Positions 1 through 6,019 of a DNA stretch of 27,614 bases are shown piece after piece. The stretch's first letter is position 1, and every line of letters begins with the position of its first letter. This DNA is from a virus. The stretch covers positions 1 through 27,614 of IMG/VR virus record IMGVR_UViG_3300017788_000137. One strand, written 5' to 3'. The position numbers and the translations under genes are program-made. Under the pieces are notes generated by a model. The model searched no databases. It worked only from the letters and a program-made list of their open reading frames with translations, and was not told the origin of the DNA.

Positions 1-1
1 A

Positions 2-454
2 GGCACGAACATCGTCCTCAACTCGGACGACAGCACGACGCTGGGCACGGCAAAGCTGACCACACTGGCCGACAGCGCAGGCGCCAACACCAGCACCCCT
101 GCCGCCATTGCCAACGGCATCGCTAAAGCCTGGGTCAACTTTAACGGCACTGGTACTCCTGCGATCCGCGCCAGCTACAACGTCAGCAGCATTACGGATA
201 ACGGGGTGGGTGACTATACGGTGAACTTCACGACGGCGATGGTGGATGCGAATTATTCTTTTAATTTAAGCGCCAATGACAACGGTACCGGCACTGGTGG
301 TCCTACTCAAGCAAATGGCTTTGCCTATGGCGCTTGGAAACGCGGCACAAATAGCTGCGTCTACAACACCGGCAGCATGAGGTTTCAGATTGGATATCCT
401 GCAAATCAAGATCTATACGATCAAACACACATCAACGTCGCCATCTTCCGCTAA
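2..454 (+). CDS. Tail fibre / receptor-binding protein, C-terminal part (5' truncated)
   Basis: The reading frame is open from the left edge of the window to a TAA at 452-454, so only about 150 C-terminal residues are visible. The segment AKAWVNFNGTGTPAIRASYN followed by VSSITDNGVGDYTVNF is the recurring C-terminal motif of phage tail fibre and side-tail-fibre proteins. Low-complexity Ser/Thr/Asn/Gly beta-type sequence surrounds it. The internal ATG near 206 is therefore not the true start. The protein probably sits at the tail tip and contacts the host surface. The lysis genes follow on the same strand, a usual late-gene order. Confidence 0.85.
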   Translation, partial: GTNIVLNSDDSTTLGTAKLTTLADSAGANTSTPAAIANGIAKAWVNFNGTGTPAIRASYNVSSITDNGVGDYTVNFTTAMVDANYSFNLSANDNGTGTGGPTQANGFAYGAWKRGTNSCVYNTGSMRFQIGYPANQDLYDQTHINVAIFR

Positions 455-469
455 GAGGTACCCCCCCCC

Positions 470-886
470 ATGAAAATCATCTACACCAACAACGAAGGCG
501 GCGTCAGCGTCATCATCCCCACGGGTGAGCTGCCCATCGAAGAAGTCGCCGCCAAGGATGTGCCCGAAGGCGTGGCCTACGAAATCGTGGAAGACGACGC
601 CATCCCCAGTGACCGCACCTTCCGTGGTGCGTGGGTCGCCAATGGTGCCGCTGTGGAGGTGGACCTCGATCAAGCCAAAGAGATCGGCCACGACAAGCGC
701 CGCGCCCAACGTGCTGAGGAGTTCGCCCCACTTGACGAGGTGATCGCCAAGCAAATCCCCGGCAACGACCCAGCCGAAGTGGAAGCCGAGCGCCAAGCCA
801 TCCGCGACAAATACGCCGCAGTCCAAAATCAGATCGACGCTGCTGCCAGCCCCGACGAGATCAAGGCAGCCCTCGGGCTTGATTAG
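470..886 (+). CDS. Hypothetical protein downstream of tail fibre
   Basis: A 138-residue soluble acidic protein with a beta-rich first half and a charged helical second half (about residues 68-138) ending in EIKAALGLD. Its position right after the tail fibre gene suggests a fibre assembly or attachment role, but I see no motif that proves it. Its start is unusual: AGAGG at 454-458 is separated from the ATG by a run of nine C residues (461-469), so the Shine-Dalgarno spacing is set by a homopolymer. A minus-strand frame across the same bases is a shadow. Confidence 0.75.
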   Translation: MKIIYTNNEGGVSVIIPTGELPIEEVAAKDVPEGVAYEIVEDDAIPSDRTFRGAWVANGAAVEVDLDQAKEIGHDKRRAQRAEEFAPLDEVIAKQIPGNDPAEVEAERQAIRDKYAAVQNQIDAAASPDEIKAALGLD

Positions 887-925
887 TTCCAGCCACTACT
901 CCGTGGTACGGCAGTGATACATCGT

Positions 926-943
926 TAATTTGCCGATAAATTA
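926..943 (+). other. Small inverted repeat in the 887-968 gap
   Basis: TAATTT (926-931) and AAATTA (938-943) are perfect 6-nt arms around GCCGAT. GCCGATA recurs directly at 932-938 and 951-957, and CCGT-GGT-ACGG forms a short hairpin at 901-911. This lies just before the small GTG-start gene at 969. It could be promoter or leader structure, but no convincing -35/-10 pair is visible. Confidence 0.3.
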
Positions 944-968
944 GTAACACGCCGATAGCTTCCTACAA

Positions 969-1106
969 GTGGCCGTCAAGTCAAAAACCGGCACCGCCCG
1001 CATCGAGCACCAGCCCGGTCCACCTAAGACCACGAGCCAGGGGCAAGGCCAGCACAGCCGCCCACGCCGCCGTGGCCACAAAAAGCTGCGCGGGCAAGGC
1101 CGCTAA
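969..1106 (+). CDS. Small basic protein of a cyanophage-like type
   Basis: A 45-residue frame with a GTG start and TAA stop, beginning V(M)AVKSKTGTARIEHQPGPPK and ending in an Arg/Lys/Gly-rich tail (KKLRGQGR). I associate the KxGTARIEH start and the (R/K)GQG-type end with small conserved proteins of cyanophages; this is from memory and was not searched. The net charge is strongly positive, so nucleic-acid or virion association is possible. It fills most of the gap between the genes at 470-886 and 1116-1364. Function unknown. Confidence 0.7.
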   Translation: MAVKSKTGTARIEHQPGPPKTTSQGQGQHSRPRRRGHKKLRGQGR

Positions 1107-1115
1107 ACTTAAAGC

Positions 1116-1364
1116 ATGATCGAGCTGGTCGCTGCTGTTGCTGGGGCATCCATCAGCGTGGCTGCGATGGGCGCGATGGGCTTCAGCAAGCGCAACGATG
1201 AAGCGCGTGATGCAGTGATCAGGCTGACGGCAGCCGTTGAGCACATCGCCACGCAGCTAGAGGTGTTGCATGTTGACATCAAAGAAGATCGGCGTGAAAC
1301 ATTCCAGCGGATTAGTGGCGTTGAGCGGCGCGTGGCTACGCTGGAAGCACGCCCACATCGTTGA
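1116..1364 (+). CDS. Small membrane protein with coiled coil (lysis-region, holin-like candidate)
   Basis: 82 residues. Residues 1-22 are a hydrophobic Ala/Val/Gly-rich segment (MIELVAAVAGASISVAAMGA) that reads as a signal anchor or transmembrane helix. The rest is a charged helix with heptad character (EHIATQLEVLHVDIKEDRR, then VERRVATLEARPHR). A membrane anchor plus coiled coil next to an endolysin suggests a holin or haemolysin-like lysis accessory. The better-known XhlA-type proteins carry the helix at the opposite end, so this is an inference from position and topology only. Confidence 0.7.
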   Translation: MIELVAAVAGASISVAAMGAMGFSKRNDEARDAVIRLTAAVEHIATQLEVLHVDIKEDRRETFQRISGVERRVATLEARPHR

Positions 1365-1367
1365 ACC

Positions 1368-1508
1368 GTGGACTTTCTTCATCATCCTGCGTTCTGGATC
1401 ATCGTCGCTGCTGGTAGCGAGCTGATCGGCATGTCCAAGCTCAAGGACAACAGCATCATCCAGTTGGTGTTTCACATCCTCCGCAGCATCAAGCCAAAAA
1501 AGCCCTAG
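1368..1508 (+). CDS. 46-residue membrane protein, zero-frame product of a likely frameshift gene
   Basis: Starts at a GTG 3 nt after the preceding TGA and reads MDFLHHPAFWIIVAAGSELI, then GMSKLKDNSIIQLVFHILRS, ending SIKPKKP. The stretch AFWIIVAAGSELIGM and the amphipathic IIQLVFHILRSI could sit in or on the membrane. It is a very small lysis-region protein and possibly a holin. Its last codons lie on the heptamer A AAA AAG, read in the zero frame just before the TAG, so some ribosomes should slip into the next frame (see 1496-1551). Confidence 0.7.
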   Translation: MDFLHHPAFWIIVAAGSELIGMSKLKDNSIIQLVFHILRSIKPKKP

Positions 1509-1551
1509 AAGTTGGCTGGCGCCGGTGGTGGTTTGAGCTGACCCTACCGGC
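1496..1551 (+). other. Putative -1 programmed ribosomal frameshift signal
   Basis: The slippery heptamer A_AAA_AAG (1496-1502, dnaX type) lies in the zero frame one codon before the TAG stop. A GC-rich stem can form downstream: GCCGGT (1521-1526) with ACCGGC (1546-1551), extended by GGT/ACC (1527-1529 with 1541-1543, two bases bulged). Shifting by -1 opens a frame that has no ATG, GTG or TTG in the overlap. The spacer to this stem is 18 nt, longer than usual. A homopolymer sequencing error is the main alternative. Confidence 0.55.
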
Positions 1552-1726
1552 CAAGCTGGACCAGGCCGAAGCTGACTGGCACGCAGCACAGCCGAAAGAG
1601 CCAGAGCCGGTGATCGTCGAGCACCCTGTTGACGATGAGCTGCAGACTGGCGACAGCCGCCTGCTTGGTGGCGCAATGTCCATCCATGCACCGTGGCAAC
1701 GTGGCGAAGACACCAGTCAGACTTGA
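1502..1726 (+). CDS. Downstream frame of the frameshift gene (C-terminal extension)
   Basis: Open in the -1 frame from the slippery site to TGA 1724-1726. It encodes 74 residues: ALEVGWRRWWFELTLPAKLD, then a charged Glu/Pro-rich tail. A Trp/Arg amphipathic patch (GWRRWWFEL) is followed by a helix and a disordered acidic segment. No standard start codon precedes this peptide in frame after the last in-frame stop, which is why I treat it as the extension of the 46-residue protein (fusion about 119 residues). Its end overlaps the probable start of the endolysin. Function unknown; by context part of lysis. Confidence 0.55.
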   Translation, partial: ALEVGWRRWWFELTLPAKLDQAEADWHAAQPKEPEPVIVEHPVDDELQTGDSRLLGGAMSIHAPWQRGEDTSQT

Positions 1727-2774
1727 ATCGTTATTTCGTTACTGGCGTGGGTTGCCGCACCAAGCCGCAGCCATCGTCGAACTTGAAGCAGCACTGCTCA
1801 AGGCTGCGCCGGATCTGCTGAACCGCGATCAGCCGTGGTTTAGCACATGGTCACAAGATGGCAAGCAAACTGACCTAACCGCAGCACTCAAGCTGATCCA
1901 GGACTTCGAGGGCTGCCACCTTGAGGCATACCTTTGTCCGGCTGGTGTACGGACAATCGGCTGGGGCACCACACGCTACAGCGACGGCAGGCGCGTAAAG
2001 CAAGGCGACAAGATCAATCGCGTCGAGGCTGATATGCTCCTGCGACAGGAGGTTGATCGCATTGCTGAGAAGCTGCGCGCCACCGTGCCGCATTGGCAGC
2101 AGATGGAAGATCACCAGAAGTGTGCACTGGTGTCGTTTGCCTACAACCTAGGCTCGGGTTTCTACGGTGCCAAGGATTTTGAGACCATCACCGCCAAGCT
2201 GCGCGACCGCAAATGGTCTGAGGTGCCTGCTGCACTGCTGTTGTACCGCAACCCCGGCAGCAGCTTCGAGGCTGGTCTGAAGCGCCGCCGTGAAGCAGAA
2301 GGCAGGCTATGGAGTGGCAGTAAGGCAGCACCACAGATTCAGCAGCAACCGGCCAAGCTGACACCTGATAGTCCGTTCGCATCACGCATCACGCCACATA
2401 TCCGCATCGGCGAGTTTGCACTCGATCAAGAAGCAAGGCGCTTTGATCATCAGCACCAGGTCGATACTGCGGCAGAGCTGGCGGCATTTCTTGAGCGGAT
2501 GCGTGGCCAATTTGGCAGCAAGCCGGTGGTCATCACCAGCGGCTATCGGCCACCTGCGGTCAATGCAGCGGTCGGCGGTGCTAAGCAGTCAGAGCACCTG
2601 TACTCACGCGCTGGTGAGGGCGCCGTTGATTTTTACATCGTCGGCGCTGACATGATGGCGGTGCAAAAATGGTGCGACAAAGAGTGGCCATACTCGCTGG
2701 GCTATGCCGCACCGCAGTTCATACACCTAGGACGGCGTGCTGATAAGTCAAGACGCAGGTGGGATTATCGCTAG
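1686..2774 (+). CDS. Endolysin: GH24 muramidase plus M15-type peptidase
   Basis: A peptidoglycan hydrolase with two catalytic domains, 362 residues from the ATG at 1686. The frame is open from 1629, but the first residues from there look like shadow of the frame ending at 1726; a GTG at 1701 is also possible. GH24 lysozyme domain, about residues 65-210: FEG with catalytic E75, then C84 and T90 in TIGWGTT, fitting the E-8-(D/C)-5-T pattern. M15-like domain, about 235-362: ITSGYRPP (R287), SEH (H304), AVDF (D315) and FIHLG (H347), the usual zinc-peptidase ligands. A Gln/Pro linker joins the two. It should cut both glycan and peptide bonds. No signal peptide, so it depends on a holin. Confidence 0.9.
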   Translation: MHRGNVAKTPVRLESLFRYWRGLPHQAAAIVELEAALLKAAPDLLNRDQPWFSTWSQDGKQTDLTAALKLIQDFEGCHLEAYLCPAGVRTIGWGTTRYSDGRRVKQGDKINRVEADMLLRQEVDRIAEKLRATVPHWQQMEDHQKCALVSFAYNLGSGFYGAKDFETITAKLRDRKWSEVPAALLLYRNPGSSFEAGLKRRREAEGRLWSGSKAAPQIQQQPAKLTPDSPFASRITPHIRIGEFALDQEARRFDHQHQVDTAAELAAFLERMRGQFGSKPVVITSGYRPPAVNAAVGGAKQSEHLYSRAGEGAVDFYIVGADMMAVQKWCDKEWPYSLGYAAPQFIHLGRRADKSRRRWDYR

Positions 2775-2802
2775 ACTGTTGTCGCAGCCGCTACACAACG
2801 GC

Positions 2803-3657
2803 ATGGCGATCACCACTACAAGGCTGACGCCAGAGCTGTTAGAGGTACGCATACCGTACAACAGCTTCAAGGATTCCACAACCTTTCTGCTGGCATCCGA
2901 CATCCATTTGGATAATCCTAAATGTGACCGCAAGCTATTCCTGCAGCATCTTGATGAGTGCCGAGCCTTAAATGGCAAGGCGCTTTTTTTTGGTGATGTG
3001 ATGTGCCTGATGCAGGGCAAGAAAGACAGACGCGGCAGCAAAGGTGACATCAGGCCTGAGCATCTCGGCGGTAATTACTTTGATCTGGTCTTCCGTGAAT
3101 CCGCCGACCTATTGAAGCCATACGGCGACATGATTCTGATGATGGGCGACGGCAACCATGAAACCGCTGTCCTCAATAACCAAGAGATTGACCCGCTAGA
3201 GAACGTGGTCCGGTTGATGCGTAACGATGGCGCCGTCACCGAGCACATGGGCTATCAAGGTTTTGTGCGGTTTGTATTTATGCAGCCCGATGGTGGTGCT
3301 GTTAGACGCTCTGTGCTGTTCTTTCACCATGGCGCATGGGGCGGCATCGTTACCAAAGGCACCATGGGCGGCGGTCGCTATTCGCAAATAGCGCCTGATG
3401 CTGACATCGTGCTCAATGGTCACAACCATGAGCGCACCATGGTCGCACTTCCGTGCTACCGGATCAACGACAATGGCAATGCATGGATTGAACAGCGCTG
3501 GCACCTGCAAACTGGCACCTACAAACAAGAGTTTGGCGCTACTGGTGGATGGGCGATTGAACGGATCGTGATGCCCAAAAGCCTTGGCGGGATATGGCTG
3601 ACGCTACAACCACGAAAGCGTGGCGGCGTTGATATTTCCTGCAGACCAACCGTATGA
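2803..3657 (+). CDS. Calcineurin-like metallophosphoesterase
   Basis: 284 residues. All five metal-binding blocks of the family are present in order: SDIHLD, FFGDVM, MGDGNHE, FFHHGAW and LNGHNHE. The enzyme should be a dinuclear-metal phosphoesterase or nuclease; the substrate is not evident. I chose the ATG at 2803, 28 nt after the endolysin stop. A longer reading from 2737 would overlap the endolysin and adds residues unlike the rest. It overlaps the next small gene by ATGA. Its place between endolysin and HNH gene suggests either lysis-region cargo or a DNA/RNA end-processing role. Confidence 0.85.
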   Translation: MAITTTRLTPELLEVRIPYNSFKDSTTFLLASDIHLDNPKCDRKLFLQHLDECRALNGKALFFGDVMCLMQGKKDRRGSKGDIRPEHLGGNYFDLVFRESADLLKPYGDMILMMGDGNHETAVLNNQEIDPLENVVRLMRNDGAVTEHMGYQGFVRFVFMQPDGGAVRRSVLFFHHGAWGGIVTKGTMGGGRYSQIAPDADIVLNGHNHERTMVALPCYRINDNGNAWIEQRWHLQTGTYKQEFGATGGWAIERIVMPKSLGGIWLTLQPRKRGGVDISCRPTV

Positions 3658-3836
3658 GGCAGTACGTCCTTGAGATCGAGTACACCATCGTGGTGGAATC
3701 AGAAGAGGATGGCCGTGAAGCAGTATCTGACAACTTTGTGGCGCGGCTCACTGAGTTAGCGCCATCAAACGATCACATCCTGGGCTTAGCCGTCCAGGTG
3801 TTACCGATACCAGAACTGCGTGGACCATCAGATTGA
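3654..3836 (+). CDS. Hypothetical 60-residue protein
   Basis: Starts in a 4-nt ATGA overlap with the phosphoesterase stop, which supports translational coupling. The sequence YVLEIEYTIVVESEEDGREA followed by a helix looks like a small alpha/beta fold (beta strand, then acidic helix). It ends 17 nt inside the next gene. No recognisable motif. Confidence 0.6.
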   Translation: MRQYVLEIEYTIVVESEEDGREAVSDNFVARLTELAPSNDHILGLAVQVLPIPELRGPSD

Positions 3837-4119
3837 AGGCTCTAACCTCATCCCGAAACGCAATGCAAAACACCAGTTCAGGCAACAGATCTTTGAGGCA
3901 TGGAGCCATGAGTGCGCGTACTGCGGCGCAGAGCCTGACACGTTAGATCACGTCAAGCCACGGCACAAGGGTGGCGCCACAGTTGCTTGCAATCTTGTAC
4001 CGGCGTGTCAGATTTGCAACCGTAAAAAGGGCAGCGAAGACTGGCGCGACTGGTTCAGCCGTCAAGATTCGTGGACAACAGCTCGCGTGCTAAGGATTCA
4101 GGATTGGACGCTTGATTAA
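3820..4119 (+). CDS. HNH endonuclease
   Basis: 99 residues with a GTG start. It has the compact HNH fold with zinc cysteines: C32-x2-C35 (CAYC) and C63-x2-C66 (CQIC). The catalytic core is DHVKPRHKGG (D43-H44) followed by N58 (CNLVPAC) and N67. Phage HNH nucleases of this size act in packaging, in cutting DNA, or as free-standing homing enzymes. Here it is the last gene of the plus-strand late block and converges on the sigma factor gene, overlapping its stop by 4 nt. No terminator hairpin is visible at the junction. Confidence 0.85.
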   Translation: MDHQIEGSNLIPKRNAKHQFRQQIFEAWSHECAYCGAEPDTLDHVKPRHKGGATVACNLVPACQICNRKKGSEDWRDWFSRQDSWTTARVLRIQDWTLD

Positions 4120-4237
4120 GCATTTGGTGGTAAAAAATTAACGCTTGCCATGCCTGCCTGTGCTCGATGCACATACCATTCAGGCACACGCGATAGATAT
4201 GCCCCACCTTGTGAATCGTTGGTTTCGACATGTCCAA
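4055..4237 (-). CDS. Possible overlapping small gene inside the sigma-factor 3' end
   Basis: A 60-residue frame (start at 4237, or the second ATG at 4231) lying in another frame over the last ~40 codons of the sigma gene and over the 3' end of the antisense HNH gene. Its sequence (MSKPTIHKVGHIYRVCLNGM, then CIEHRQAWQALIFYHQML) looks more protein-like than the sigma C-terminal extension it overlaps. It could be a real small gene, or the sigma C-terminus may be the shadow. I cannot decide from composition alone. Confidence 0.4.
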   Translation of the reverse strand: MDMSKPTIHKVGHIYRVCLNGMCIEHRQAWQALIFYHQMLNQASNPESLARELLSTNLDG

Positions 4238-5111
4238 GGGGGGTATCGTCCAAAGGGTTACTCATCAGCATACGCAGCCGTTGCAGGCCACGCTTCTCTA
4301 GGTTCTGCAATCTTGTCTTGCTAATGCCCATACGCTGTTCCAGTTCAGACCAACTCACAGGCCTGGCAAGGCTTCTGGCTTTAAGTATCCGTTTGGTTCG
4401 ACCGTCTAGTTTTGCTTCAAATATCTCCATCATGTCGCGTATTTCTTGCCGCGTTTCAACTAAATCATCCTCGTATTTAGGATCAGCGATGTTATCGCAA
4501 ATGGATGTGGTTTCTGTTTCAGCTACCTTTTGATCAAGACTGGTGACGCGATAGGTTTGTTTCATCAGATATGACAACTGTTCTGTTTTAATCCCCATTG
4601 CTGCTGCCGTTTCAGCCATGCTTGGTTGGCGCCCTAGTTTATGGCTAAGGTCTTGCACCGTGCGGCCTAGCTTGTATAGCGTCTCATGCAGGCTGGTTGG
4701 CAGCCGGATCATGTCATCGCTTTGGATCAATGCACGGGTGATGCCCTGGCGGATCCACCAGTAGGCATAGGTCGAGAACTTGTAGCCCCTTGATGGGTCA
4801 AACAACTCAACCGCACGCGCCAAGCCGATATTGCCCTCTTGAATCAGGTCCATCAGCTCAAGGCTTTTGTTGCTGCGTTTGTCGTACTTGCGTGCTACAT
4901 GCACCACAAGCTGCAGATTGGACTGGATAAACCGCTGCCGTGCGCGTTCACCGCTGCGCACTTCGCGCTGCTCTGCAACGGTCAGTTTCCTTTCTAGATT
5001 CTTTAATTCTTGCCATTTTGCTACACGCCTGCCTAGCTGTATCTCTTGTTGCGGTGTCAACAGCGGATATTTGGCAATACTGTTGAGATAGTCTTTAACG
5101 TTGTCAGCCAT
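4116..5111 (-). CDS. RNA polymerase sigma-70 family factor, cyanobacterial primary-like
   Basis: 331 residues. Region 1.2: VKDYLNSIAKYPLLTPQQEI (5-24). Region 2, about 57-130: DLIQEGNIGLARAVELFDP and YKFSTYAYWWIRQGITRAL, keeping the aromatic melting residues and the Gln/Thr that read the -10 element. Region 3, about 134-196: IRLPTSLHETLYKL. Region 4.2 helix-turn-helix, about 251-283: SWSELEQRMGISKTRLQNLE. The core is very like cyanobacterial group 1/2 sigma factors, so it should redirect host RNA polymerase to phage promoters. A tail of about 48 residues after region 4 is unusual. The start overlaps the divergent gene at 5110 within a single CATG. Confidence 0.92.
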   Translation of the reverse strand: MADNVKDYLNSIAKYPLLTPQQEIQLGRRVAKWQELKNLERKLTVAEQREVRSGERARQRFIQSNLQLVVHVARKYDKRSNKSLELMDLIQEGNIGLARAVELFDPSRGYKFSTYAYWWIRQGITRALIQSDDMIRLPTSLHETLYKLGRTVQDLSHKLGRQPSMAETAAAMGIKTEQLSYLMKQTYRVTSLDQKVAETETTSICDNIADPKYEDDLVETRQEIRDMMEIFEAKLDGRTKRILKARSLARPVSWSELEQRMGISKTRLQNLEKRGLQRLRMLMSNPLDDTPLGHVETNDSQGGAYLSRVPEWYVHRAQAGMASVNFLPPNA

Positions 5112-5355
5112 GACGAATCCGCTGGTTCACACGATGGAAGCGAAGTTCCATGGCGCTGCCAACGCTAACATGCTGCGCCAGCTTCATGCGGCAAAAGACT
5201 GGAACGCATTGCTCGAATATGGCCTGCTACTGGCTGAATCAGAAGCCAGCCAGCGGTCAACGATTAAATGGTTGGTCGCGGAAGCCATGAGATCATGCAG
5301 CGTCCAGGACTGGCACATCCAAGCGGCTAAGGAACTGCTTGCTGGCCGTGACTAA
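5110..5355 (+). CDS. Hypothetical helical protein, antisense within the minus-strand block
   Basis: 81 residues from the ATG at 5110; a second start at 5134 would give MEAKFHGAANANMLRQLHAA. Mostly helical, with a central KDWNALLEYGLLLAESEA. The protein fills exactly the gap between the sigma gene and the dCTP deaminase gene on the opposite strand, and nothing open fills this gap on the minus strand. Its 5' end shares CATG with the sigma start and its 3' end overlaps dcd by 63 nt. Transcription from the early block would be antisense to it. Function unknown. Confidence 0.6.
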   Translation: MTNPLVHTMEAKFHGAANANMLRQLHAAKDWNALLEYGLLLAESEASQRSTIKWLVAEAMRSCSVQDWHIQAAKELLAGRD

Positions 5356-5847
5356 CTTGTCGCCGTTGTAGCTGCCGGTGACGGCATAACTGATGGCTGG
5401 TCGTTGGCTCATGCGCCAAAAGACCATCTGACCAATTTTCAGGCCAGGGTAAATCGGCAGCGGCTGAAGCTGGCGTGCATTTTTTAGTTCCAGTGTCAGA
5501 CTGCTGCCATGCCAACCGGGATCGGCGTAGCCAGCATGGAGATTTTCATAGCCCTCGCGTGCACGACTGGATTTAAGGAAGAACAAGCCTGCGATGTCTT
5601 CAGGCATGTTGAATGTCTCCATTGTCTGCGCAAGAATGAACTGCCCTGGCACCAATTCATACGGGTGCTCGATGGTGTAATCCTTGATGCTGAGCGGAAT
5701 CATCTGATGCCCTTGAACAGACTCCAGCATGATTAAATCACCTACCCGCAGGTCGATGCTTGCTGGGTTAATTAGGTCTGCGTCATAGTCCTGCACCATC
5801 GAGTGCTGGCGGATCAGGTCTTGGATTTCGTGGTCGGAAAGAATCAC
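5293..5847 (-). CDS. dcd: dCTP deaminase
   Basis: 184 residues, close to the usual bacterial length of about 190. It converts dCTP to dUTP and ammonia, feeding dTMP synthesis. Diagnostic segments: start MILSDHEI, NPASIDLRVG (27-36), FFLKSSRAREG (89-99, with the SSxAR substrate loop), HAGYADPGWHG (104-114) followed by the catalytic glutamate E120 in LTLELKN, and IGQMVFW (138-144). No separate dUTPase is visible; some members are bifunctional. Its start overlaps the zinc-ribbon gene by 65 nt. Nucleotide pool control suits a phage that makes modified DNA, but that link is inference. Confidence 0.93.
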   Translation of the reverse strand: MILSDHEIQDLIRQHSMVQDYDADLINPASIDLRVGDLIMLESVQGHQMIPLSIKDYTIEHPYELVPGQFILAQTMETFNMPEDIAGLFFLKSSRAREGYENLHAGYADPGWHGSSLTLELKNARQLQPLPIYPGLKIGQMVFWRMSQRPAISYAVTGSYNGDKLVTASKQFLSRLDVPVLDAA

Positions 5848-6019
5848 TGGCCTGGTAGGGAGTAACGGTTTGCTCGGGTGGCTGTGCGGTGTACCATCGA
5901 TGACCGCAGCCGTTGCATTTACGACGGCGGTAAATTATGCCGTCTTCAGTTTGCTTGGTGTAGACGACATAGGTTTTTTGGCACGCGCATTCAGGGCATC
6001 GGATTTGAATAGCAGGCAT
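5783..6019 (-). CDS. Zinc-ribbon protein, NrdR-like N-terminus
   Basis: 78 residues. C8-x2-C11 (CPEC) and C35-x2-C38 (CNGC) with EDGIIYRRRKCNGCGHRWYT are strikingly like the N-terminal zinc ribbon of NrdR, the repressor of ribonucleotide reductase genes. The NrdR ATP-cone domain is absent; a Pro-rich tail follows instead. It may bind nucleic acid or imitate the ribbon. Both ends overlap neighbours (85 nt with the RHH gene, 65 nt with dcd), so only residues up to about 56 are free of overlap. The ribbon itself is convincing. Confidence 0.7.
   Translation of the reverse strand: MPAIQIRCPECACQKTYVVYTKQTEDGIIYRRRKCNGCGHRWYTAQPPEQTVTPYQASDSFRPRNPRPDPPALDGAGL

Noticed and set aside
413-826. 137-codon minus-strand frame
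   Set aside because: Antisense to the gene at 470-886; repeated GDD/FHD-type composition reflects GC-rich codons of the opposite strand.
1629-1685. N-terminal extension of the endolysin from the ATG at 1629
   Set aside because: These residues overlap the frame ending at 1726 and are Cys/Met-rich without similarity to lysozyme N-termini; ATG 1686 or GTG 1701 is more likely.
1257-1691. 144-codon minus-strand frame
   Set aside because: Covers three plus-strand genes that explain the DNA better; no plausible start or domain.
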